64,000 nucleotides of DNA from Nocardia crassostreae (GTDB taxonomy: Bacteria; Actinomycetota; Actinomycetes; Mycobacteriales; Mycobacteriaceae), in contig NZ_BDCH01000001.1 in the NCBI RefSeq assembly GCF_001613405.1, forward strand, positions 110,297 through 174,296, written 5' to 3'. The first letter of the stretch is position 1; each line of letters begins with the position of its first letter. Positions 1 to 7,269 of the stretch are shown one piece after another. The position numbers and the translations under genes were made by a program. The notes under the pieces were generated by a model. It searched no databases. It had not been told where the DNA came from and saw only the letters and a program-made list of their open reading frames with translations.

Positions 1-1
1 G

Positions 2-208
2 GTGGTCGCGGGCGGACCCCGCATCGGTGATGTTGCGCACGGTTTCGCGGCGGCCGCCGTGGGTACCGCCGCGGCAGCCGCAGGCGGCGGCGTACTGGTG
101 GTGATCGGCATGGTCGCAGCGGCTCTGATTTTCCCGGCATTCCTCAGATACCGGGTTTCACGAGCCCATTCGGAGGTACAAATCGCGGATCATGCCAATA
201 ACACATGA
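2..208 (+). CDS. C-terminal end of a membrane protein, probably a transporter (5' truncated by the window edge)
   Basis: An open frame runs in from the left edge and stops just before the citrate synthase promoter region. The visible part has an Ala/Gly-rich stretch and one clear membrane segment (about residues 33-50), then a short basic and polar tail (RYRVSRAHSEVQ). This resembles the last helix and cytoplasmic tail of a major facilitator transporter, but no diagnostic motif is present. The GTG at position 2 is probably internal, so the true start lies outside the window. Identity is weak; only a C-terminal membrane helix is really supported. Confidence 0.45.
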   Translation: MVAGGPRIGDVAHGFAAAAVGTAAAAAGGGVLVVIGMVAAALIFPAFLRYRVSRAHSEVQIADHANNT

Positions 209-364
209 CCGCACCGCACCTCACCTCGCGGCGATGTGACTGTGAGGTAGTTATTGGTGACCCTCGTTGGTCGGGCCTACCGGACAACGGCTAGCGTTAA
301 GGCAAGCGCATCGTGAGCCACCGCGTCCGATGCCTACGGTTTCAAGCCTGAGAGGGATCCTTCC

Positions 365-1675
365 GTGCCCGCTGAGAACATCATCAACGTCGACGACTCC
401 AAGCCGGTACTGACATACCCCGGCGGCGAGTACCCGATGACCGTCGCCAAGGCTGTCGAGGGCAACGACGGAATCGACCTGGGCAAGCTGCTGGCCAGCA
501 CCGGGTATGTGACCTACGACCCCGGGTTCATGAACACCGCGTCGACCAAGTCGGCCATCACCTACATCGACGGTGAGGCCGGCATCCTGCGCTACCGGGG
601 CTACCCGATCGAGCAGCTGGCCGAGAAGTCCACCTTCATCGAGGTCAGCTACCTGCTCATCTACGGTGAGCTGCCGACCCAGGCCCAGCTGGACGATTTC
701 ACCAACCGCATTCGCCGCCACACCCTGCTGCACGAGGACCTGAAGCGGTTCTTCGACGGCTTCCCGCGCAATGCGCACCCGATGCCCGTGCTGTCCTCCG
801 CGGTCAACGCGCTGTCGGCCTACTACCAGGACTCGCTCGACCCGCGCGATCCGGAGCAGGTCGAACTGTCCACCATCCGACTACTGGCCAAGCTGCCCAC
901 CATCGCGGCCTACGCCTACAAGAAGTCGGTCGGCCAGCCGTTCCTGTACCCGGACAACTCGCTGAGCCTGGTCGAGAACTTCCTGCGCATGACCTTCGGC
1001 TTCCCGGCCGAGCCGTACGAGGTCGACCCCGAGGTCGCCGCGGCGCTGGACATGCTGCTCATCCTGCACGCCGATCACGAGCAGAACTGCTCCACCTCGA
1101 CCGTGCGCCTGGTGGGCTCCTCCGACGCCAACCTGTTCACCTCCGTCTCCGGCGGCATCAACGCGCTGTGGGGCCCGCTGCACGGCGGCGCCAACCAGGC
1201 CGTGCTGGAGATGCTGGACGACATCAAGGCCAATGGCGGTGACGTCAAGGAGTTCGTCCGCAAGGTCAAGAACAAGGAAGACGGCGTGAAGCTCATGGGC
1301 TTCGGGCACCGCGTCTACCGCAACTACGACCCGCGCGCGACCCTGGTCAAGAAGGTCGCCGACCAGATCCTGGCCAAGATCGGCGGCGACGACCAGCTGC
1401 TCGATATCGCCAAGGCCCTGGAAGAGGCCGCGCTCACCGACGACTACTTCATCGAGCGCCGCCTGTACCCGAACGTCGACTTCTACACCGGCGTCATCTA
1501 CCGCGCCATGGGCTTCCCGACCCGCATGTTCACCGTGCTGTTCGCCATGGGCCGCCTGCCCGGCTGGATCGCGCACTGGCGCGAAATGCACCGCGAGCCT
1601 TTGAAGATCGGCCGCCCGCGCCAGATCTACACCGGCTACGAGGAGCGCAACTACGAGGGCATCACCCTGCGCTGA
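365..1675 (+). CDS. gltA: Citrate synthase
   Basis: This enzyme condenses oxaloacetate and acetyl-CoA to citrate, the entry step of the TCA cycle, in the cytosol. The 436-residue length fits the type II (hexameric) bacterial family. Conserved elements are visible: LHADHEQNCSTSTVR with the substrate-binding histidines (H235, H238), the GFGHRVYRNYDPRA block with the catalytic His, and YPNVDFYTG with the catalytic Asp. The GTG start is preceded by a purine-rich GAGAGGGA about 8 bases upstream. It is transcribed alone: a strong hairpin follows 14 bases after the stop. In M. tuberculosis the equivalent gene is gltA2. Assignment is secure. Confidence 0.97.
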   Translation: MPAENIINVDDSKPVLTYPGGEYPMTVAKAVEGNDGIDLGKLLASTGYVTYDPGFMNTASTKSAITYIDGEAGILRYRGYPIEQLAEKSTFIEVSYLLIYGELPTQAQLDDFTNRIRRHTLLHEDLKRFFDGFPRNAHPMPVLSSAVNALSAYYQDSLDPRDPEQVELSTIRLLAKLPTIAAYAYKKSVGQPFLYPDNSLSLVENFLRMTFGFPAEPYEVDPEVAAALDMLLILHADHEQNCSTSTVRLVGSSDANLFTSVSGGINALWGPLHGGANQAVLEMLDDIKANGGDVKEFVRKVKNKEDGVKLMGFGHRVYRNYDPRATLVKKVADQILAKIGGDDQLLDIAKALEEAALTDDYFIERRLYPNVDFYTGVIYRAMGFPTRMFTVLFAMGRLPGWIAHWREMHREPLKIGRPRQIYTGYEERNYEGITLR

Positions 1676-1688
1676 TCGCTTCGCACAC

Positions 1689-1727
1689 AACGGAACCCGT
1701 CCTCACCGAGGGCGGGTTCCGTTGTTT
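1689..1727 (+). terminator. Rho-independent terminator after gltA
   Basis: A perfect 11-bp stem (AACGGAACCCG at 1689-1699 pairing with CGGGTTCCGTT at 1713-1723) closes a 13-base loop and is followed by a short T-rich run (GTTTT). It starts 14 bases after the gltA stop codon. Confidence 0.85.
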
Positions 1728-1812
1728 TCGCTATCGCAAGGAATCTTTAAGGAAGTCACCAGCACTCACCGACATAGTTCTTGTCAAGGGAGAGGGGAGC
1801 TCCCGAGGGGGT

Positions 1813-1857
1813 GAGGATCGGTACCTGCCACGGAGGGGGTGGCAGGTACCGATCCTC
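1813..1857. repeat. Perfect 18-bp inverted repeat upstream of the eis-type gene
   Basis: GAGGATCGGTACCTGCCA (1813-1830) is followed by the 9-base spacer CGGAGGGGG and its exact reverse complement (1840-1857). It lies 62 bases before the start of the acetyltransferase gene. It has no T tract, so it is not a classic terminator. A regulator site, an RNA hairpin in the 5' leader, or a dispersed repeat unit are all possible. No other copy was seen in this window. Confidence 0.6.
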
Positions 1858-1918
1858 GGTGCCGTGCACACCGGAAAATCGGATGCGCCCGCCCCCGAAT
1901 TCATGGGATGGTCGGCCA

Positions 1919-3114
1919 ATGGCATCCATCACCCTGCGCTCTGCCACCCCGGACGACCGGCCCCGTATCCGGGAACTGCTGGCGACCTGCTTCGGATCCC
2001 GACCCGACCCCGCCGACCTGGAAATCTCGGCCGATCTGTTCCCGATCGAGCGCGCGATCGTCGCCGTGGACGGCGACAAGATCGTTGGACACACCGTGGA
2101 CCGCACCATGACGGTCACCGTGCCCGGTCTGAATACCGTGCAGGCCTGCGGTGTTTCCGCGGTCGGAGTGGCTCCCACCCATCGCCGCCGGGGCATCCTG
2201 CGCGCGCTCTACACCGAACTGCACCGCCGCGCTGAGGCCGACGGCCTGCCGATCACCATGTTCACCGCCAGCGAGGGCACCATCTACGGCCGCTTCGGCT
2301 ACGGCCCTCGACCATCCGCAACGAGGTCAGCATCAATCGGCGCAAGGCCGAATTCCGGCCCAGCACACCGGATCCCGGTGGAGTGAGCATCGAGGTGCTG
2401 GCCGACGCCCAGGATCACCTCCGCGCGGTGTACGACCGCTGGCGGCGGCTCGTGCCCGGCGCCCAGGTCCGCCCCGAACAGAACTGGAAGATCTGGTTCG
2501 CCGATCTGGAGCGCTACCGCGACGGCGCGTCCGCGCTGTTCGTGCTCACCCATCCCGACGGCTACGTGCTCTACCGGCGGAAGTGGGAGAACGACGAGAA
2601 CACCGCCCTGGTCGCCGAATTCTGCTCGGTCACGCCCGAGGCGCACATCGCGCTGTGGCGGGTGCTGCTCAGCCTGGATCTGTGTCACAAGGTCGAGGGC
2701 AGCCTCACCGAGAGCGATCCGCTCCCCTATCTGGTGACCGATCCGCGCCTGGTGCGGGTCACCGAGCGCTACGACGGCATGTGGACCCGCGTCATGGACG
2801 TGCCCGCGGCCCTCACCGCGCGCGGCTACCGCGCCGATCTGGATGTCGTTCTCGCCGTGACGGATCCGTTCCGCAATGCGGGCGGCGCCTTCGCGCTGCG
2901 AGTGCGCGACGGCGTGGCCGAATGCGAACCGACCACCGCGACACCCGATCTGGAGCTCGGCATCGACGTGCTCGGCAGTCTCTATTTCGGCGCGCACCGC
3001 GCCCAGGTGTTCGCCGCGGCCAATCGCATCCAAGCCAAGGACGCGACCGTGCTGCGCGCCTTCGACGAGGCGTTCGCGGCCGATCGTGATCCGGAACCGG
3101 GCTGGTTCTTCTGA
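1919..3114 (+). pseudogene. eis: Eis-type GNAT N-acetyltransferase, interrupted by a one-base frameshift
   Basis: The Eis family uses acetyl-CoA to acetylate amines (aminoglycosides and protein lysines in M. tuberculosis). The first frame, starting with ATG at 1919 (MASITLRSATPDD), carries the GNAT acetyl-CoA signature VAPTHRRRGILRALY and the family block FTASEGTIYGRFGYG. After that block the reading frame is lost. One base is missing in the C run at 2305-2307. Inserting it continues directly as STIRNEVSINRRKAEF and into the second open frame (2383-3114) with the Eis central and C-terminal SCP2-like parts, ending EPGWFF. The restored protein would be 398 residues, the normal family length. 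Either a real inactivation or a sequencing indel; the rest of the gene shows no decay. Family call is confident, the state of the gene is not. Confidence 0.8.
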
Positions 3115-3178
3115 GAACTCCCTGATTAAGGGTATTCCCTGATGCCAGCCGCCCCCGGCGGCTGGCATCCTGGAAGAC

Positions 3179-3577
3179 GTGAAACCCATCCAGCTCGTAC
3201 TGAACGTCCTCTGGCTCGTCCTGGTCGGATTCTGGATGGCGGTCGGCTATGTGATCGCCGGGCTGATCTGCTGCATCCTGATCATCACCATTCCGTGGGG
3301 CATCGCGTCGTTCCGGATCGCCTCGTTCGTGCTGTGGCCCTTCGGCCGCGAAGCCGTCGAGAAGCCGGGCGCGGGCGTGCCGTCCATGCTCGGCAATGTG
3401 GTGTGGTTCATCGTGGCGGGCTGGTGGCTGGCGCTGGGGCACATCTTCACGAGTATCGCCCTGGCCATCACGATTATCGGAATCCCGTTCGCCTGGGCCA
3501 ATCTGAAACTCGTGCCGGTGTCGCTGTTCCCGCTGGGCCGCGAAATCGTCTCCAGCGACCGGGCTTTCGGCGCCTGA
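3179..3577 (+). CDS. YccF family inner membrane protein
   Basis: This 132-residue protein has the two-fold repeated architecture of YccF (DUF307). Two hydrophobic pairs each end in a conserved block: IITIPWGIASFRIASFVLWPFGRE at the N-terminal half and ITIIGIPFAWANLKLVPVSLFPLGRE at the C-terminal half. About four membrane segments are predicted by eye. The molecular role of the family is not established. The GTG start gives MKPIQLVLNVLW, the usual beginning. It converges on the MarR gene with one base between the stops. Rv0870c of M. tuberculosis appears to be the counterpart in a comparable neighbourhood. Confidence 0.85.
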   Translation: MKPIQLVLNVLWLVLVGFWMAVGYVIAGLICCILIITIPWGIASFRIASFVLWPFGREAVEKPGAGVPSMLGNVVWFIVAGWWLALGHIFTSIALAITIIGIPFAWANLKLVPVSLFPLGREIVSSDRAFGA

Positions 3578-3578
3578 C

Positions 3579-4016
3579 CTATTCCGATTCGTCGACGATG
3601 TGCTTCATGATGCCGACCGCCTCGTTGAGCACCTTCAGCTGATCGGGGTGCAGGCCCGAGAGCTGTTCGGTCATCCAGGCTTCGCGCGCATGCGTCTCGT
3701 CGGCGATCAGGGCGCGCCCCGCATCCGACAGCGACACGATGATCTGCCATCCGTCGGTGGGATGCGGTTTGCGTTCCACCAGATCCATTTCCGACAGCGA
3801 CGCGATCACCCGGGTCATGGACGGGGGCTGCACGCGCTCCTTGGCGGCCAGGGCGCCCGGCGTCATGGCGCCCTCGCGATTGAGCGTCGCGAGGGCCGAC
3901 AGCTGGGTCAGCGAAATCTGGGCATCGGCGCGCCTACCCCGCAAATGTCGCGTCAAGCGCACCACCGCCAGTGAGAGTTCACCAGCGAGCGCTCGAATAT
4001 CGGAAGGCGTTGTCAC
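3579..4016 (-). CDS. MarR family transcriptional regulator
   Basis: A 145-residue winged-helix protein. The core shows the MarR fold order: an N-terminal helix (SDIRALAGELSLAVVRLTRHL), the recognition region (LSALATLNREGAMTPGALAAKERVQPPSMTRVIASLSEMDLVERK) and a wing (DGWQIIVSLSDAGRALI). The GTG at 4016 is chosen because upstream codons (to 4145) encode no family sequence and would overlap the divergent DUF2530 gene. It is divergent from that gene with 122 bases between starts, so it may control it. The pair corresponds to Rv0880 and Rv0879c in M. tuberculosis. The ligand is unknown. Confidence 0.85.
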   Translation of the reverse strand: MTTPSDIRALAGELSLAVVRLTRHLRGRRADAQISLTQLSALATLNREGAMTPGALAAKERVQPPSMTRVIASLSEMDLVERKPHPTDGWQIIVSLSDAGRALIADETHAREAWMTEQLSGLHPDQLKVLNEAVGIMKHIVDESE

Positions 4017-4138
4017 AGAGGCAAACGATACGGGACCAGTCGCGAGCAGGACGCCTGTTCGCACGCGCGACCTCCCCCGACTCACCGGAGCGGGAGACGC
4101 GCCGCGCCGGTGCGGCCGGGTCGGCTTAGGGTGGAGGG

Positions 4139-4378
4139 GTGACACGCCCCGTTCCGGAGATTCCGCACCGGCTGACCGATCCCCGGCCGGTGCTGGCTAT
4201 CAGCACGCTTGCTTTCCTCATCGCCACCGTCGCGGTGTGGATCGACGACAGCTGGGCCGAGGCGCGGCCGGTCTGCATGATGGGCTTGGCCGTCGGACTG
4301 CTCGGCTACACCATCTATGCTATCCAGCTCCGGAGTGCGCGCCGGGGTGACAAGGGCGCGCAGCTCGGTCTGGAGTAA
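4139..4378 (+). CDS. DUF2530 small membrane protein
   Basis: A 79-residue protein with two membrane helices (about residues 18-34 and 45-63) separated by the short loop DDSWAEARPV. The beginning TRPVPEIPHRLTDPRPV and the pattern of two helices with a charged tail match DUF2530, a family of unknown function restricted to actinobacteria. It starts with GTG and lies divergent to the MarR gene, which suggests shared control. It converges with the ceramidase gene, 19 bases between stops. Confidence 0.8.
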   Translation: MTRPVPEIPHRLTDPRPVLAISTLAFLIATVAVWIDDSWAEARPVCMMGLAVGLLGYTIYAIQLRSARRGDKGAQLGLE

Positions 4379-4397
4379 TCGGCTCCGTCTGGAGTGA

Positions 4398-6461
4398 TCA
4401 GCCGATCTCGAACTCGTCGCTGACCCCGGTGAACGGGCGCAGCGCCCCGTCGCCGGTGAGCTGATCCGCGAAGTGCTGGAACCGGTAGCGCCCGGGCGCC
4501 GCATCGGCCGGAACATCCCAGGTGAACCGGGCCACCGAGACATTGCCGTCGCGCTTGCTCCAGAAGAACTTCACCGCCCATTCGCCCTCGTTGGCGACCC
4601 GCGACCAGCCGGAACCGGTGGCGCGCTGCACTTCCAGGAAGGTGCCGCCGCGCCGCGGATTGTGTTTGGGGTGCGCGGAGACGAATTCCACGGCGGCCTG
4701 GCCGCCGCGCGCACAGAACCCGGCGGGCTGGGTGAGGACATCGCCGAAGCTTGTTCCGGGCAGCGTGGCGTCCGGGCCCGGGGCCGCAACGAAATTCGGC
4801 TGCACAGTCGAGATGTCGCGCGGGGCCGGGCCCCGGGGCACCGTCTGCTGCGCGGCGAATGCCGTTGCCAGCCTGTGGAATTCCTGTTGATAGGCCGGAA
4901 GGGTGTAGCGCCCGTACAGTGTCGACCCGCCCTCGTACTGCTTGGCGTCGTACTCCTCGGGCGTGGACACGTATTCGTGGTAGCCGTTGGCGTAGCCCTG
5001 CATGAGCACCTGTTCCGGATCGACGCCCAAGGCCGCCGCCACGGTGCGCCGGATGCGTAGCCCGGACACGATGGTGAATTCCGCACCGCCACAGGCCAGA
5101 TAGAGCTCGCCGATGCGCACCAGCTGGATCGGCACCACATTCGGCACCCATCCGGCCGGGGGCAGCAGGCCCAGCGGCGCCACGATGGCCTTGGGGGCCT
5201 GGGCGTCGGTCAGCCAATCCGGCACGGGCCGGTTCACGCCGCCGAGCGCGTCCACGAAGGGATTGCGCACGCCCTCGGGAATCGGCACGCCCGGCAGGCC
5301 CGGCCCGTCCTCGGTGCTGCCCGCGATGAGCGCGACACCCGCGCACGCGGGCGCGGTGTGGCGCGGCCCGCCGGTTCCGGTCCAGCGCGCGTCCACCTCG
5401 ATATCGGCGATATCGATGTAACAGAGCAGGCCGCCCACCTGCCCGCCGAGCGGCCGCGCCGCGGCGAGCGCGGCCTTACCGGCGCGATATTGGCGCTCGC
5501 CGATGATGCGGGTGTTCTCGAACTCGTTGTCGGTGGGCCCGGAGGTGGGGCTCAGGTTCAGATTCGGGGACATATCGCCGGAGTTGGTCTGCGGGAAGGC
5601 CGCAATGAAATCGGCGCCGTCCAGATACCGCACGCCGTGCTCACCGTGTTCGAAGGCGTAGGACGCATAACCCTTGTTGTCGCCACTGATGAGCCGGTTC
5701 TTGTTGCTCATGGAGGTGTTGTGGGTGGCGAACCAGGTGATGGCGCCGACCGGTCGGCCGCCCTTGCGCAAGGACAGCACCGTGACGGCCGGATCGATGG
5801 CATTTGGAAAATACTGTTTGTCGGCTTCGGGATTGCGTTCGAAGGCGATTCGCGACCGGTTCACGCTGGCGTCGTGCAATTCGCTGCGCCCGATATGCAA
5901 GCTTCCGGGTCCGAGATCGGCGTCCGCGGCGGCAATGGCCTCCACGATGGCCGCCACCTCGATGTCGTACACCTGCTGCTGGAAACCCAGAATCGAGAGG
6001 TTGTAGGCGTAGTCGTGGGCGGCGCCGCCGCAGGTGGCGTGCGAATGCGTGGAGGTGAGCAGCACGTTCTGCTCGGTGTAGCGGTCACCGAAGCGCCGGG
6101 CCAGGGCCGCCATGACGCCGCGGTACACGGATCCGAAGATCATGCCGTTGTCGGCGATGGCGTAGACGATGCGCTGCCCGCCGCTCGCGATCACGTAGGC
6201 GCGCAGGTGGATTCCGGCGGTGTCCTGCCCGAACTGCGAGTAGCCCATCATTCCGCATTCGGCCGCGGGGCCGGTGATGTCCGAAATGCCCACGCCAATG
6301 AGGTAATCGCCCGAATCGGCACGAGCCTCGCTTTCCGGGAGCGCGAGCGAACCGGCCACGGCCAGCGCCGCGGCGCCCGCGGCCGCCCCGGCCAGGACCG
6401 TTCGCCGCGAGACCGATCCGGGCTGTTCCCGCTCGGCCGTTTCCTTGTCCGGCACCGGCAT
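4398..6461 (-). CDS. Secreted neutral/alkaline non-lysosomal ceramidase
   Basis: A 687-residue hydrolase that cleaves the N-acyl bond of ceramide to sphingosine and fatty acid. The N-terminus has a twin-arginine signal (SRRTVLAGAAAG, residues 18-29) before an Ala-rich hydrophobic stretch, so export by Tat is likely. Family landmarks are present in order: zinc-ligand region TSTHSHATCGG (137-145), ATHNTS around residue 247, and the catalytic serine motif NSGDMSPN (293-300, Ser294). A C-terminal beta domain completes the usual layout. ATG 6461 has AGGAGG 5 bases upstream. It is divergent from a TetR gene with a palindrome between the starts. Because Nocardia are not known to make ceramide, host or environmental sphingolipids are the probable substrate (inference). 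Confidence 0.92.
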   Translation of the reverse strand: MPVPDKETAEREQPGSVSRRTVLAGAAAGAAALAVAGSLALPESEARADSGDYLIGVGISDITGPAAECGMMGYSQFGQDTAGIHLRAYVIASGGQRIVYAIADNGMIFGSVYRGVMAALARRFGDRYTEQNVLLTSTHSHATCGGAAHDYAYNLSILGFQQQVYDIEVAAIVEAIAAADADLGPGSLHIGRSELHDASVNRSRIAFERNPEADKQYFPNAIDPAVTVLSLRKGGRPVGAITWFATHNTSMSNKNRLISGDNKGYASYAFEHGEHGVRYLDGADFIAAFPQTNSGDMSPNLNLSPTSGPTDNEFENTRIIGERQYRAGKAALAAARPLGGQVGGLLCYIDIADIEVDARWTGTGGPRHTAPACAGVALIAGSTEDGPGLPGVPIPEGVRNPFVDALGGVNRPVPDWLTDAQAPKAIVAPLGLLPPAGWVPNVVPIQLVRIGELYLACGGAEFTIVSGLRIRRTVAAALGVDPEQVLMQGYANGYHEYVSTPEEYDAKQYEGGSTLYGRYTLPAYQQEFHRLATAFAAQQTVPRGPAPRDISTVQPNFVAAPGPDATLPGTSFGDVLTQPAGFCARGGQAAVEFVSAHPKHNPRRGGTFLEVQRATGSGWSRVANEGEWAVKFFWSKRDGNVSVARFTWDVPADAAPGRYRFQHFADQLTGDGALRPFTGVSDEFEIG

Positions 6462-6501
6462 TCGCGCCTCCTCACGAGTTTGGATGCGAGCGAACCATAG
6501 A

Positions 6502-6519
6502 ACTGGACGGGCGTCCAGT
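6502..6519. promoter_or_regulatory. Palindromic operator candidate between ceramidase and TetR genes
   Basis: ACTGGACG-GG-CGTCCAGT is an 18-bp perfect inverted repeat with a 2-base spacer. It sits 41 bases upstream of the ceramidase start and 59 upstream of the TetR start, in the only intergenic space the two genes share. The size and symmetry suit a TetR dimer site. Confidence 0.6.
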
Positions 6520-6577
6520 CGAGATTTCCGGAGCGTGCGAATTGACTGCGCGCGCCGCGAGCGCTTAACTCTGCGGG

Positions 6578-7204
6578 GTGTCCTCCCGATTGAGCGTCGA
6601 AGAACGACGGGCCCACCTTATCGAGGCAGCCATCGGCCTTGCCGAAAAAAAGGGCGTGGCAGGAGTTACCACGCGCGATGTGGCACAGGCAGCCGGTGCT
6701 TCGCTCGGTGTGGTGCATTACTGTTTCGAAAACAAGGATCAGCTCATGACCGAGCTGGTCAAGGCCCTCTCGATGGAATTGCGCGATTCCGTCGATGCCA
6801 ACGAAGCGGTATGGCAAGACGTCGGAACTGGAAAAGAAGCGCTTCAAAAATTGGTGCGCGCCGGTCTGGAACTCATGTGGTTGAACATAGAAGCCACTCC
6901 GGAACGGCAGTTGCTCACCTATGAAACGACGACCTACGCACTCCGCGAAGGCGAACAAACTCCGGCAAAACTCGCCATTGCCCGCGAGCAGTACACCTTC
7001 AACGACTCCACCGTCGCCGACATCATCGAGCACGCCCGCGAAGCGACCGGCACCCAGTGGACCGTCGGCGTCGGCACCCTGAGCCGCTTCATGCTCGCCA
7101 CCATCGACGGCATCGTGCTGCGCTGGCTGGTCGACAACGACAGCGCCGCCGTCCGCGAGCAACTGGACGTCCTGGCCCGGATGATCACCTCGCACGCCGC
7201 CTGA
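6578..7204 (+). CDS. TetR/AcrR family regulator, probable controller of the ceramidase gene
   Basis: A 208-residue regulator. The N-terminal helix-turn-helix is clear (residues 6-55: RRAHLIEAAIGLAEKKGVAG, TTRDVAQAAGASLGVVHYCFENKDQLM). The C-terminal ligand domain includes a BetI/TetR_C_6-like segment (RFMLATIDGIVLRWLVDND). The GTG start is the first in-frame start after the shared promoter region. Several codons are A/T-rich compared with neighbours (AAAAAG, AAATTG). Divergent arrangement with the ceramidase and the intervening palindrome suggest a local regulator, possibly responding to a sphingoid base or fatty acid; the ligand is not shown by the sequence. Confidence 0.88.
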   Translation: MSSRLSVEERRAHLIEAAIGLAEKKGVAGVTTRDVAQAAGASLGVVHYCFENKDQLMTELVKALSMELRDSVDANEAVWQDVGTGKEALQKLVRAGLELMWLNIEATPERQLLTYETTTYALREGEQTPAKLAIAREQYTFNDSTVADIIEHAREATGTQWTVGVGTLSRFMLATIDGIVLRWLVDNDSAAVREQLDVLARMITSHAA

Positions 7205-7269
7205 GCGAACCGCCATACGTCCGGCCGATTTCGGTGCGGCGCTATCGGACATAGCGCCGCACCGCGGCG

